A stretch of 15,785 nt of DNA from Oscillospiraceae bacterium (GCA_024690695.1 JAILOS010000098.1:1-15785); one strand, 5' to 3'; positions 5,876 through 12,454 are shown, counted from the stretch's first letter. The notes: a model not told the origin generated them from the letters alone. A program made the numbers and translations.

Positions 5876-7459
5876 TCAGTCCGGATGGGTCCTGCGGATA
5901 TACTCGTCCACCCAGTAAGCGGCGTTCTTGCCGGCGCCCATCGCCATGATGACCGTGGCCGAGCCGGTGACCGCGTCGCCGCCGGCGAAAACCGCGACCT
6001 TCTCGGTGTGCGCCTGCTCGTCGGCGTCGATGCCGCCCTTGCGGGTGGTGGTCAGGCCCGGGGTGGTGGAGCGGATCAGCGGGTTCGGGCTGGTGCCGAT
6101 CGCGATGATGACGGTGTCGACGTCCATGACCCACTTGGAGCCCTCCACGGGCTTCGGGGAGCGGCGGCCCTTCTCGTCGGGCTCGCCCAGCTCCTGGCGG
6201 ACGCACTCGAGGCCGACGACGCGGCCTTCCTCGTCGCCGAGAATAGCGGTCGGGTTGTTGAGCATGTCGAAGGTGATGCCCTCGGCCTCGGCGTGCTCGA
6301 CCTCCTCGAGGCGGGCGGGCATCTCGCTGCGGCTGCGGCGGTAGACGATGTGCACCTCGCTCGCGCCGAGGCGCTTGGCCACGCGGGCCGCGTCCATCGC
6401 GACGTTGCCGGCGCCGACGACGGCGACCTTGTTGAAGCGCTTGATCGGCGTGTCGTAGTCGTCGCGGTAGGCCTTCATGAGGTTGACGCGCGTCAGCAGC
6501 TCGTTGGCGGAGTAGACGCCCAGCAGGTTCTCGCCCGGAATGTGCAGAAACTGCGGCAGGCCCGCGCCGGAGCCGATAAACACGGCCTGGAAGCCGTCGG
6601 CAAAGAGCTCGTCGATGGTCATGGACTTGCCGACGATCGCGTTCGTGACGATCTTGACGCCCAGCGCCTTGAGGTTTTCGATCTCGGCGGCGACGATCTC
6701 CTTCGGGAGACGGAACTGCGGAATGCCGTAGACCAGCACGCCGCCCGGCTTATGGAAGGCCTCGAAGATGGTCACGTCGTAGCCCATCTTGCGCAGGTCG
6801 CCCGCGCAGGTCAGGCCCGCGGGGCCGGAGCCGATGATCGCGACGCGGTGGCCGTTGCTCGGCGGGGCGACGACGGGGGGCTTGTTCTGCTGGGCCATGT
6901 GCCAGTCGGCCACGAAGCGCTCCAGCCGGCCGATGCCGACGGCCTCGCCCTTGACGCCGCGGACGCAGCGGGACTCGCACTGCCGCTCCTGCGGGCAGAC
7001 GCGGCCGCAGACGGCGGGCAGCGCGTTGGTGGACGTGATGATCTCGTAGGCGGCCTCAAAGTCGCCCTCGGCGACCTTCGCGATAAACTCGGGGATGCGC
7101 ACGGAGACCGGGCAGCCGTTGCGGCACATCGGGTTCTTGCAGTTGAGGCAGCGGCGCGCCTCGGCGACGGCGAGCTCCGGCGTGTAGCCGAGGGCGACCT
7201 CGTCGAAGTTGGTCGCGCGGATCTTCGGATCCTGCTCGGGCATGTTGTGCTTCAGGAGCTTCTGGGAGGCGACGACGTTCGCGATAAATTCCTCGAAGTT
7301 CGGGATGCGGGCCGACAGGTCGCCCAGGCCGCCCTTTTCGGAGTCGGAGAGGATGCTGCCGAGCGCTTTGGCCTCGTCCTCTTTGTTGGGGACCTCGATC
7401 GTGCTGATCCGGCGTTCGCCGTTTTTGTCGTATTCGACGATAATGACTTTATCAGGCAT
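5876..7459 (-). CDS. nfnB: NfnB: large subunit of NADH-dependent ferredoxin:NADP+ oxidoreductase (GltA-like)
   Basis: The protein is 527 residues with ATG at 7459 and GGGAGG 9 nt upstream, overlapping the end of nfnA by 8 nt. The N-terminal ferredoxin-like part has two Cys clusters: C104-x2-C107-x4-C112-x3-C116, and C151, C155, C161, C165, expected to hold [4Fe-4S] centres. An FAD site GSGPAG follows near 210-215, then an NADP(H) dinucleotide fold with VVGAGNVAMDAAR. GGDAVTG near the C-terminus completes the GltD/GltA-type flavoprotein. With NfnA it couples NADPH oxidation to reduction of NAD+ and low-potential ferredoxin by flavin-based electron bifurcation, or the reverse. The first ~70 residues precede the usual EQDPKIRA start of such proteins and form an unusual extension. 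Alternatives are SudA-type sulfide dehydrogenase or a glutamate synthase small subunit; the adjacent nfnA and absence of gltB argue for Nfn. Confidence 0.9.
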   Translation of the reverse strand: MPDKVIIVEYDKNGERRISTIEVPNKEDEAKALGSILSDSEKGGLGDLSARIPNFEEFIANVVASQKLLKHNMPEQDPKIRATNFDEVALGYTPELAVAEARRCLNCKNPMCRNGCPVSVRIPEFIAKVAEGDFEAAYEIITSTNALPAVCGRVCPQERQCESRCVRGVKGEAVGIGRLERFVADWHMAQQNKPPVVAPPSNGHRVAIIGSGPAGLTCAGDLRKMGYDVTIFEAFHKPGGVLVYGIPQFRLPKEIVAAEIENLKALGVKIVTNAIVGKSMTIDELFADGFQAVFIGSGAGLPQFLHIPGENLLGVYSANELLTRVNLMKAYRDDYDTPIKRFNKVAVVGAGNVAMDAARVAKRLGASEVHIVYRRSRSEMPARLEEVEHAEAEGITFDMLNNPTAILGDEEGRVVGLECVRQELGEPDEKGRRSPKPVEGSKWVMDVDTVIIAIGTSPNPLIRSTTPGLTTTRKGGIDADEQAHTEKVAVFAGGDAVTGSATVIMAMGAGKNAAYWVDEYIRRTHPD

Positions 7460-8318
7460 TTCTCTTTCCTCCCGTGATCCTGCAAATGTGTTTGGCGGCC
7501 TCTTCCTGCTCGTCCTTATAGAAGGCCGCGCGCTTGATGAGCGAATCGAAATCGACCAGGTGCGCGTCGAAGTCCGGCCCGTCGACGCAGGCGAACTTCG
7601 TCTCGCCGCCGACGATGACGCGGCAGCAGCCGCACATGCCGGTGCCGTCGACCATGATCGGGTCGAGGGAGATGATCGTCTTGATGCCGTAGGGGCGGGT
7701 AACCTCGGCCAGGAACTTCATCATGATGTCCGGCCCGATGGCGATGACCCGGTCAAACTGCGGCTTCTGCCAGGCGATGTTCGTCTCGATCTCGTTTTTC
7801 AGGAACACGGTGGTGAAGCCCTTGTGGCCGTAGCTGCCGTCGTCAGTGCACATGATGAGCTTGTCGGACACTTCCTTGAGCTCGTCCTTGAGGATCACGA
7901 TGTCGGCGCTGCGGAAGCCCGCGATGAAGGTGACCTCGATGCCGCGCTCGTGCATCTCCTTGGCGATCGGGTAGGCGATGGCGCAGCCGACGCCGCCGCC
8001 GACGACGCAGACCTTTTTGAGCCCTTCCATTTCGGTGGCCTTGCCGAGAGGACCGACGAAATCGTGGATATAGTCGCCCTGCTCGACGGTGTGGAGCATC
8101 TTCGTGGTGCGGCCGGCGGCCTGGACCATCACGGTGACGGTGCCCTTCTCCCGGTCGTAGCCGGCGACGGAGACCGGCACGCGTTCGCCGTACTCGTCCA
8201 GCCGGAAGATGACGAACTGTCCGGCCCGCGCGTGGCGGGCGACCAGAGGCGCTTCGATCTCAAACAGGCAGATCGTCTTCGCCTCGTTCAGAAAACGCTT
8301 GGTAACTACCTTATACAT
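7452..8318 (-). CDS. nfnA: NfnA: small FAD/[2Fe-2S] subunit of NADH-dependent ferredoxin:NADP+ oxidoreductase
   Basis: The protein is 288 residues. The start is ATG at 8318 (MYKVVTKRF), with AGAGG 8 nt upstream; a GTG three codons earlier overlaps that site and was rejected. The fold is dihydroorotate dehydrogenase electron-transfer-subunit (PyrK) like: an FAD-binding barrel with RVPVSVAGYD near 46-54, a NAD(H)-binding VVGGGVGCA near 105-113, and a C-terminal Cys cluster C229, C231, C232 and C244 for a [2Fe-2S] centre. In characterised Nfn an Asp is reported as one ligand, and Asp224 is a candidate here. It interacts with NAD(H), while NfnB handles NADP(H) and ferredoxin. It is first of the two-gene operon, from a perfect promoter at 8372-8400. 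Without its partner it could be read as PyrK or SudB; no pyrD is adjacent. Confidence 0.9.
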   Translation of the reverse strand: MYKVVTKRFLNEAKTICLFEIEAPLVARHARAGQFVIFRLDEYGERVPVSVAGYDREKGTVTVMVQAAGRTTKMLHTVEQGDYIHDFVGPLGKATEMEGLKKVCVVGGGVGCAIAYPIAKEMHERGIEVTFIAGFRSADIVILKDELKEVSDKLIMCTDDGSYGHKGFTTVFLKNEIETNIAWQKPQFDRVIAIGPDIMMKFLAEVTRPYGIKTIISLDPIMVDGTGMCGCCRVIVGGETKFACVDGPDFDAHLVDFDSLIKRAAFYKDEQEEAAKHICRITGGKRNA

Positions 8319-8371
8319 GCTGTACACCTCTGCATTGTCTTTCTTTTCGCGTCTGCGGACGCATCTTGTTT

Positions 8372-8400
8372 ATTATACTATTCTGCCCCGTTTCTGTCAA
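8372..8400 (-). promoter_or_regulatory. Perfect-consensus sigma-A promoter of nfnAB
   Basis: On the minus strand TTGACA (8400-8395), exactly 17 nt, then TATAAT (8377-8372). The leader before nfnA is about 47 nt. Confidence 0.88.
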
Positions 8401-8409
8401 AGGGCTTCC

Positions 8410-8432
8410 GGCAAAAAGGGGCGGTTTTTGCC
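8410..8432. other. Inverted repeat after the dCMP deaminase stop (possible terminator)
   Basis: GGCAAAAA (8410-8417) and TTTTTGCC (8425-8432) form a perfect 8-bp stem just past the minus-strand stop at 8441. On the minus strand no T-tract follows the stem; on the plus strand TGTTTTTGTT does. Termination of the deaminase transcript here is possible but not well supported. Confidence 0.4.
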
Positions 8433-8440
8433 TGTTTTTG

Positions 8441-8926
8441 TTATTCGACGAAGAAAATGCTGTCGTCGTTCTCGATCCAGTCGCTTACGGGGACCGTGCG
8501 GTAGAGCTTTGCGTCCGAGCGGATGACGACGCGGTCGATGCCGGCGTTGATGATCTGCCGCTTGCACATCGAGCAGCACATCGCGTCGGGCAGCAGCTCG
8601 TTCGTGCGGGCGTCGCGGCCGACCAGATAGAGCGTCGCGCCGATCATGTCGCGCCGGGAGGCGGAGATGATCGCGTTGGCCTCGGCGTGGACGCTGCGGC
8701 AGAGCTCGTAGCGCTCGCCCGAGGGGACGTGCAGCTTCTCCCGCGCGCAGCCGCCCAGATCCGAGCAGTTGCGGCGGCCGCGGGGCGCGCCGTTGTAGCC
8801 GGTGGAGATGATTTCGTCGTTGCGCACGATGATTGCGCCGTATTTCCGTCGCAGGCAGGTCGAGCGCTCCAGAACCGCGTCGGCGATATCAAGGTAATAG
8901 TTCTGCTTGCTGGTACGGTTGTCCAT
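8441..8926 (-). CDS. Deoxycytidylate (dCMP) deaminase family protein
   Basis: The protein is 161 residues with ATG at 8926 (MDNRTSKQNYY) and GGAGG about 8 nt upstream. The frame stays open 39 codons further upstream but covers the promoter. The zinc deaminase fold is clear: SVHAEAN with zinc-binding His80 and catalytic Glu82, and CCSMC with Cys118 and Cys121 as the other zinc ligands. The family's usual PCxxC is CCxxC here. The STGYNGAPRG segment near 41-50 is typical of ComEB/dCMP deaminases. The reaction is dCMP to dUMP plus ammonia, feeding dTMP synthesis, in the cytosol. ComEB is the Bacillus name for this type, but no competence genes are nearby, so no symbol is given. It has its own promoter and diverges from queH. 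Confidence 0.88.
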   Translation of the reverse strand: MDNRTSKQNYYLDIADAVLERSTCLRRKYGAIIVRNDEIISTGYNGAPRGRRNCSDLGGCAREKLHVPSGERYELCRSVHAEANAIISASRRDMIGATLYLVGRDARTNELLPDAMCCSMCKRQIINAGIDRVVIRSDAKLYRTVPVSDWIENDDSIFFVE

Positions 8927-8968
8927 ACGAAGCCTCCGTTCTCTCAAAGTTGAGTGTCTGACTTTTCT

Positions 8969-8998
8969 ATCATACTCTCCTTTGGCATTTTTCGTCAA
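8969..8998 (-). promoter_or_regulatory. Sigma-A promoter of the dCMP deaminase gene
   Basis: On the minus strand TTGACG (8998-8993), an 18-nt spacer and TATGAT (8974-8969), 42 nt before the start codon at 8926. Confidence 0.7.
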
Positions 8999-9025
8999 GA
9001 AGCAGTAGCTTTTTTTGCGAAGAGG

Positions 9026-9034
9026 TGGTATAGT
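9026..9034 (+). promoter_or_regulatory. Extended -10 promoter directly before queH
   Basis: TGGTATAGT is an extended -10 element (TGn plus TATAGT at 9029-9034). No good -35 is visible 16-18 nt upstream. The expected start point, 7-8 nt downstream, falls on or next to the A of the queH ATG at 9042. Confidence 0.5.
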
Positions 9035-9041
9035 AGGGCGC

Positions 9042-9674
9042 ATGAACAGAAACTATCAAAAAGAGCTCGACCGTCTGATCGCCTCGCTGGACGGGCGGCG
9101 GCCCCGGGTGCTGCTGCACTGCTGCTGCGGTCCCTGCTCGACCGCCGTGCTGGAATACCTGTGCCGGACCTTTGATCTGACGCTGCTCTGGTACAACCCG
9201 AACCTCTTCCCGGAGGAGGAATACGGGCGGCGCCTCGCCGCTTTCCGTCAGGTGCTGGAGAAGATGGGGCTGAGCGGCAGGCTCTCCGTGCTGGAAGAGC
9301 CCTGGCGCGCCGAGGAATACCGCGCGCGCACGAAGGGGCTCGAAAACGAGCCGGAGGGCGGAGCGCGCTGCACCGCCTGCTTCGCCCTGCGCCTGGAGGA
9401 GACCGCGAAGCTCGCCGCCGAACGCGGCTTCGACTATTTCTGCACGACGCTCACGCTCTCGCGCCACAAGGACGCCCGGCGCATCAACGCCCTCGGCGAG
9501 GCGCTCGCGAGTGAATACGGCGTCGCCTGGCTGCCCTCCGACTTCAAAAAGCAGGGGCGCGAGATGCGCTCGTCGGTGCTCGCCGAGCAGTTCGGCGTCT
9601 ACCGCCAGCTCTACTGCGGCTGCGAATACTCGCTGCACAGGCGGGAAGGCGGAGAGGCGGACAAAAACAAGTGA
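9042..9674 (+). CDS. queH: Epoxyqueuosine reductase QueH
   Basis: The protein is 210 residues. ATG at 9042 (MNRNYQKEL) was chosen because NYQK near the N-terminus is typical of the family; a TTG nine codons upstream lies in the promoter. Metal and redox motifs of QueH (former DUF208) are complete: LLHCCCGPCST at 24-34, CTACF with Cys110 and Cys113, and YCGC with Cys192 and Cys194. TLTLSRHKD near 136-144 is also conserved. QueH carries out the last step of queuosine synthesis, reducing epoxyqueuosine to queuosine in tRNA, and replaces the cobalamin-dependent QueG. Ribosome binding is odd: the only GAGGTGG-like site is 13 nt from the ATG. The next gene is the queT transporter behind a preQ1-like RNA element, which fits a queuosine salvage unit. 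Confidence 0.93.
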   Translation: MNRNYQKELDRLIASLDGRRPRVLLHCCCGPCSTAVLEYLCRTFDLTLLWYNPNLFPEEEYGRRLAAFRQVLEKMGLSGRLSVLEEPWRAEEYRARTKGLENEPEGGARCTACFALRLEETAKLAAERGFDYFCTTLTLSRHKDARRINALGEALASEYGVAWLPSDFKKQGREMRSSVLAEQFGVYRQLYCGCEYSLHRREGGEADKNK

Positions 9675-9678
9675 ACAG

Positions 9679-9800
9679 CGCTGGTTTCCACACCCAGCGT
9701 CGGCATGCGGAGCCGAAGCAAAAAATGGACTCCGGGGGCTTTTCCCCTCCCGGTTTCGGGCTTTTTTCGCCTCCGTTCTGCCCTGAATAAAAAATGGAGG
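9679..9800 (+). promoter_or_regulatory. Candidate preQ1-class riboswitch controlling queT
   Basis: P1: CGCTGG (9679-9684) pairs with CCAGCG (9694-9699), loop TTTCCACAC. P2 pseudoknot: loop TCCA (9687-9690) pairs with TGGA (9726-9729) just after an A-run (9720-9725). Between them a 5-bp hairpin is inserted (9700-9704 with 9712-9716). An H-type pseudoknot with an A-rich tail is the preQ1-I arrangement; the inserted hairpin is not in minimal preQ1-I. Downstream, 9732-9738 can pair with 9746-9753, competing with CCCG/CGGG (9749-9752, 9757-9760) followed by six T. The queT ribosome site GGAGG lies in an 8-bp stem (9770-9777 with 9793-9800). Location before queT and behind queH supports preQ1/preQ0 sensing. 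All pairing was done by eye. Confidence 0.6.
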
Positions 9801-9809
9801 TATCATCCC

Positions 9810-10562
9810 ATGACCCAATCCGGCATCACCACCCGGCGGCTCACGCTGGCCGCCATCGTCGCCGCCGCCTACGCGGCGCTCACCGTCGCCCTCGCGCCGA
9901 TCAGCTACGGCGCGGTGCAGTTTCGCGTGTCCGAGGCGCTGTGCATCCTGCCCTTCTTCTTCCCCTGCACCGTCTGGGGGCTCACGGTCGGCTGCGTCCT
10001 CGCCAATCTGCTGACCGGCAACGTCTTCGACGTCGTTTTCGGCTCGCTCGCAACGCTGCTGGCCGCCCTCTGCACCGCCGCGATCGGCCGCCGCGGCAGC
10101 AGCCTCCGGCACGGCGTCCTCGCCTGTCTGATGCCCGTCGTCTTCAACGCCGTGATCGTCGGCGCCGTGCTCACCTGGGCGTATCGGATCCAGATGATCC
10201 CCGACGACGTCTGGCTTTCCTACGCCGCGAACGCCGCCTCCGTCGGCTTCGGCGAGCTGGTCGTGCTGTTCGTGCTCGGCCTGCCGCTGCTGCGGGAGCT
10301 GCCGAAGCACGCCACCTTCCGCAGCAACGTCGACATGCTCGCCGGCCGGGCCGTCGAGAAGCAGACGCCGGACCGCCTGTTTGAAAACGTCTTCAGTTTT
10401 CTGCTGCCGCCGGTCGGCTGGATCCTCGGCTCGCTGCTGCTGGCGAAGGACGACGAGAGATCCCGGAAGCTCGGCAAGGCCTGCGTGCTCTTCTCCGCCT
10501 TTTCCACCGTTATCTATATTGTGCTCATCGTCTATCTGACGCATCCGGCCCCCGTCGGATAA
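9810..10562 (+). CDS. queT: QueT-type ECF transporter S component with extra C-terminal membrane segment
   Basis: The protein is 250 residues with ATG at 9810 and GGAGG 9 nt upstream. The QueT core (about 1-165) has YGAVQFRVSEALCILPFF at 33-50, GCVLANLLTGN near 61-71, DVVFGSLATLLAA near 74-86 and a late GFGEL, across roughly five or six membrane segments. QueT is the substrate-binding subunit of an energy-coupling-factor importer for a queuosine precursor such as preQ1 or preQ0; the shared ECF ATPase module is not in this window. Residues ~166-250 are additional: a charged linker, then FSFLLPPVGWILGSLLLA, KDDERSRKLGKA and a last hydrophobic helix. Typical QueT proteins are about 160-170 residues, so this looks like a fusion to a two-helix membrane domain of unknown role. 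It lies between queH and galU. Confidence 0.85.
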   Translation: MTQSGITTRRLTLAAIVAAAYAALTVALAPISYGAVQFRVSEALCILPFFFPCTVWGLTVGCVLANLLTGNVFDVVFGSLATLLAALCTAAIGRRGSSLRHGVLACLMPVVFNAVIVGAVLTWAYRIQMIPDDVWLSYAANAASVGFGELVVLFVLGLPLLRELPKHATFRSNVDMLAGRAVEKQTPDRLFENVFSFLLPPVGWILGSLLLAKDDERSRKLGKACVLFSAFSTVIYIVLIVYLTHPAPVG

Positions 10563-10590
10563 CATTCCGTCTGCTGAAAAGGAGTTTGCC

Positions 10591-11469
10591 ATGAAGGTCA
10601 GAAAAGCCGTGATCCCCGCAGCCGGACTCGGCACCCGGCTGCTGCCCAACACCAAGAGCATCCCGAAGGAGATGCTGCCGCTGGTGGACAAGCCCGTGAT
10701 CCAGTACATCGTCGAAGAGGCCGTCGCGGCCGGCGTGGAGAAGATCCTGATCATCACCAACCGCGGCAAATCCCCGATCGAGGACTATTTTGACTACGCG
10801 CCCGACCTCGAGGAGCGCCTGATCGCCGACGGGAAGCCGGACGAGGCGCGCATCGTGCGCGAGGTCGCGGACATGGCGGACGTCTATTTCGTCCGTCAAA
10901 AGGAGACCAAGGGTCTGGGCCACGCGATCTGGCGGGCCAAGGGCTTCGTCGGCGACGAGCCCTTCGGCGTGCTGCTGGGCGACGACATCATGCTCAGCGA
11001 GAAGCCGGTGCTCAAGCAGCTCGTGGAGGCGGCCGAGGCCAACTCCTGCAGCGCGATCGCCGTGCGCGAGGTCCCGGACGAGCTGATCGTGAAGTATTCC
11101 TCGGTCAAGTTCGAGGAGAAGCTGTCCGACCGGGTTTACCGCATCAGCGACATGAACGAGAAGCCGACGCTGGCCGAAAAGCTCTCCCAGTACGCGATCC
11201 TCGGCCGCTACGTGCTGACGCCCGGCATCTTCGACGTGCTGGCGCATACCGCTCCCGGCCGCAACAACGAGATCCAGCTCACCGACGGCATGAAGACGCT
11301 CTGCCGTCTCGAGCCGATGTGCGCGGTGGACTTCGAGGGGCGCCGCTACGACACCGGCAACCTCAAGGGCTATCTCGAGGCCATCATCGACTTCGCGCTG
11401 AAAAACGAGGAGGCGGGCGACTGGCTGCGCCGTTTCATCATCGACAAGGCGCGCTCCTTCGGGGCTTGA
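10591..11469 (+). CDS. galU: UTP-glucose-1-phosphate uridylyltransferase
   Basis: The protein is 292 residues, the normal GalU length, with ATG at 10591 and AAAAGGAG 8 nt upstream. The nucleotidyltransferase signature AAGLGTRLLPNTKSIPKEML is at about 10-29. Other GalU segments are LGHAIWRAK, FGVLLGDDIM (metal-binding Asp) and the conserved LSQYAILGRYVLTP region. The enzyme makes UDP-glucose from UTP and glucose-1-phosphate in the cytosol, for glycolipids, polysaccharides and galactose metabolism. It begins 28 nt after queT with no visible terminator between them, so it is probably co-transcribed with queH-queT. No functional tie to queuosine is apparent. Its stop codon overlaps the -35 of the thiT promoter. 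Confidence 0.96.
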   Translation: MKVRKAVIPAAGLGTRLLPNTKSIPKEMLPLVDKPVIQYIVEEAVAAGVEKILIITNRGKSPIEDYFDYAPDLEERLIADGKPDEARIVREVADMADVYFVRQKETKGLGHAIWRAKGFVGDEPFGVLLGDDIMLSEKPVLKQLVEAAEANSCSAIAVREVPDELIVKYSSVKFEEKLSDRVYRISDMNEKPTLAEKLSQYAILGRYVLTPGIFDVLAHTAPGRNNEIQLTDGMKTLCRLEPMCAVDFEGRRYDTGNLKGYLEAIIDFALKNEEAGDWLRRFIIDKARSFGA

Positions 11470-11494
11470 CAAAGCCGGCCGAAAAGACTACAAT
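11466..11494 (+). promoter_or_regulatory. Promoter of the TPP riboswitch-thiT unit
   Basis: TTGACA (11466-11471), a 17-nt spacer and TACAAT (11489-11494). The -35 hexamer includes the galU stop codon TGA (11467-11469). The predicted start is near 11501, just before the aptamer. Confidence 0.85.
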
Positions 11495-11502
11495 CCAAAG
11501 CG

Positions 11503-11593
11503 CAAAGGGGGGCCGGGTGATCCCGGCTGAGACGGCGGAATTGAACGCCGAGACCCACGAACCTGATCCGGGTAATGCCGGCGTAGGAAACAG
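11503..11593 (+). promoter_or_regulatory. TPP riboswitch (THI element)
   Basis: Conserved THI-box landmarks are all present: GGGG near 11507-11512, CTGAGA near 11528-11533, then ACCTGATCCGGGTAATGCCG and GCGTAGGAAA ending near 11590. The variable P3 stem GGCGG...CCGCC-like lies between them. It binds thiamin pyrophosphate. The terminator immediately downstream (11609-11642) and the thiamin transporter gene that follows show transcriptional off-control when TPP is abundant. Confidence 0.95.
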
Positions 11594-11608
11594 AGAGACG
11601 TTCTTTTT

Positions 11609-11642
11609 CCGCGGGTTCGTTTTTTCGAGCCCGCGGTTTTTT
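11609..11642 (+). terminator. Riboswitch-controlled terminator before thiT
   Basis: An 11-bp stem (11609-11619 with 11626-11636, one G-U) with a T6 loop is followed by six T. It lies between the TPP aptamer and the thiT ribosome site and is the expected expression platform. Confidence 0.9.
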
Positions 11643-11663
11643 ATTTGGAAAGGAGAAATCACC

Positions 11664-12239
11664 ATGAACACAAAGTCCCATCATGAGCTCCGCCGCCTGG
11701 CCGAGTGTGCCGTCTTCGTGGCGCTGTCCCTCGCGCTGAGCTATCTCAAGATCCCGATCGGCTTCAGCTTCGGCGGCTTCGGCGGCTCGATCGACCTGGT
11801 TATGATCCCGCTGATCCTCGTGGCCTATCGCTGGGGGCTGGGCTGGGGCCTCGGCGCCGGTCTCGTCTTCGGCACGCTCAAGTTCTTCTTCGCCGGCGGC
11901 AGCGCGATCAACTGGCAGTCGATGCTGCTCGATTACAGCGTCGCCTACATGTTCGTCGGCCTGGCCGGCCTGCTGAAGCGCAAAAAGGGCCTTATGTGGC
12001 TCGGCGCGCTGATCGGCTGCCTGGGCCGCTTCGCGATCCACTTCGTCAGCGGCGTCACGATCTACGCCGAGTACATGGAGGACATCTTCGGCCTGCCGAT
12101 GACCAACGTCGCGGTCTATTCCGCCCTGTACAACGGCTCGTACATGCTGCCGAACACGATCCTCGCGGTCGCGGTCTGCATCGTGCTGGAAAAGGTCCTC
12201 GGCAAATACGTCCATGGCGAGGATCTGAAAAAACAGTAA
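11664..12239 (+). CDS. thiT: Thiamin ECF transporter S component ThiT
   Basis: The protein is 191 residues with ATG at 11664 and AAAGGAG upstream; the frame is open far upstream, but that covers galU and the riboswitch. About six membrane segments are visible. ThiT hallmarks are GGSIDLVMIPLILVAYRWG at 40-58, the LLDYSVAYMFVGLAGL region near 88-103, GRFAIHFVSGV at 121-131 with the conserved binding-site His126, and YNGSYMLPN at 156-164 with the Tyr/Asn pair that contacts thiamin in the family. It captures thiamin at the membrane and works with a shared ECF module (EcfA, EcfA', EcfT) encoded elsewhere. The TPP riboswitch directly upstream independently supports thiamin as substrate. The unit is monocistronic and ends at the terminator at 12258. 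Confidence 0.95.
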   Translation: MNTKSHHELRRLAECAVFVALSLALSYLKIPIGFSFGGFGGSIDLVMIPLILVAYRWGLGWGLGAGLVFGTLKFFFAGGSAINWQSMLLDYSVAYMFVGLAGLLKRKKGLMWLGALIGCLGRFAIHFVSGVTIYAEYMEDIFGLPMTNVAVYSALYNGSYMLPNTILAVAVCIVLEKVLGKYVHGEDLKKQ

Positions 12240-12257
12240 AACCGCTTAACCGTGCAG

Positions 12258-12293
12258 CGGACGCAGGGCTTCACCCTCTGCGTCCGTTTGTTA
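12258..12293 (+). terminator. Intrinsic terminator of thiT
   Basis: A 9-bp stem CGGACGCAG/CTGCGTCCG (12258-12266 and 12278-12286) is followed by TTTGTTA. It begins 19 nt after the thiT stop. Confidence 0.8.
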
Positions 12294-12297
12294 TAAC

Positions 12298-12356
12298 TTC
12301 GCGCAGCGAAGAATCTGAAAGAGATCCTTCGACTCGCTTTGCTCGCTCAGGATGAT
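12298..12356. repeat. Pair of GATTCTTCGCT-type short repeats
   Basis: 12298-12316 read on the minus strand starts AGATTCTTCGCTGCGCG. 12323-12356 on the plus strand runs from GATCCTTCGACTCGC to GCTCAGGATGAT. Both resemble 5515-5541. The second can fold through ATCCT/AGGAT. Confidence 0.5.
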
Positions 12357-12367
12357 AAATGGTAAAC

Positions 12368-12393
12368 GGGCGCTTCGTGAAGCGCCCCTACGC
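12368..12393 (+). repeat. CCTACGG-tailed palindromic repeat, copy 8
   Basis: GGGCGCTT (12368-12375), loop CGTG, AAGCGCCC (12380-12387), tail CTACGC. It lies 6.5 kb from the main cluster and again has different but complementary arms. Confidence 0.75.
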
Positions 12394-12426
12394 TGATTTT
12401 TTAAGCGTCAGCGCAAATATTTATTC

Positions 12427-12454
12427 GGGCTGTCGAGGGTGCCAGCCCCTGCGG
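12427..12454 (+). repeat. CCTACGG-tailed palindromic repeat, copy 9
   Basis: GGGCTG (12427-12432) pairs with CAGCCC (12443-12448) across TCGAGGGTGC, followed by CTGCGG. The loop matches copy 3 in 8 of 10 positions. Confidence 0.65.

Noticed and set aside
7452..8318. PyrK (dihydroorotate dehydrogenase electron-transfer subunit)
   Set aside because: The partner gene is a GltA-type flavoprotein overlapping by 8 nt, not pyrD, so NfnA (or SudB) fits better.
9679..9729. preQ1-III riboswitch as the exact class
   Set aside because: The overall idea of a pseudoknot with an inserted hairpin is similar, but I could not match the specific preQ1-III sequence blocks; the short P1 loop and A-run are closer to preQ1-I. 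The class is left open.
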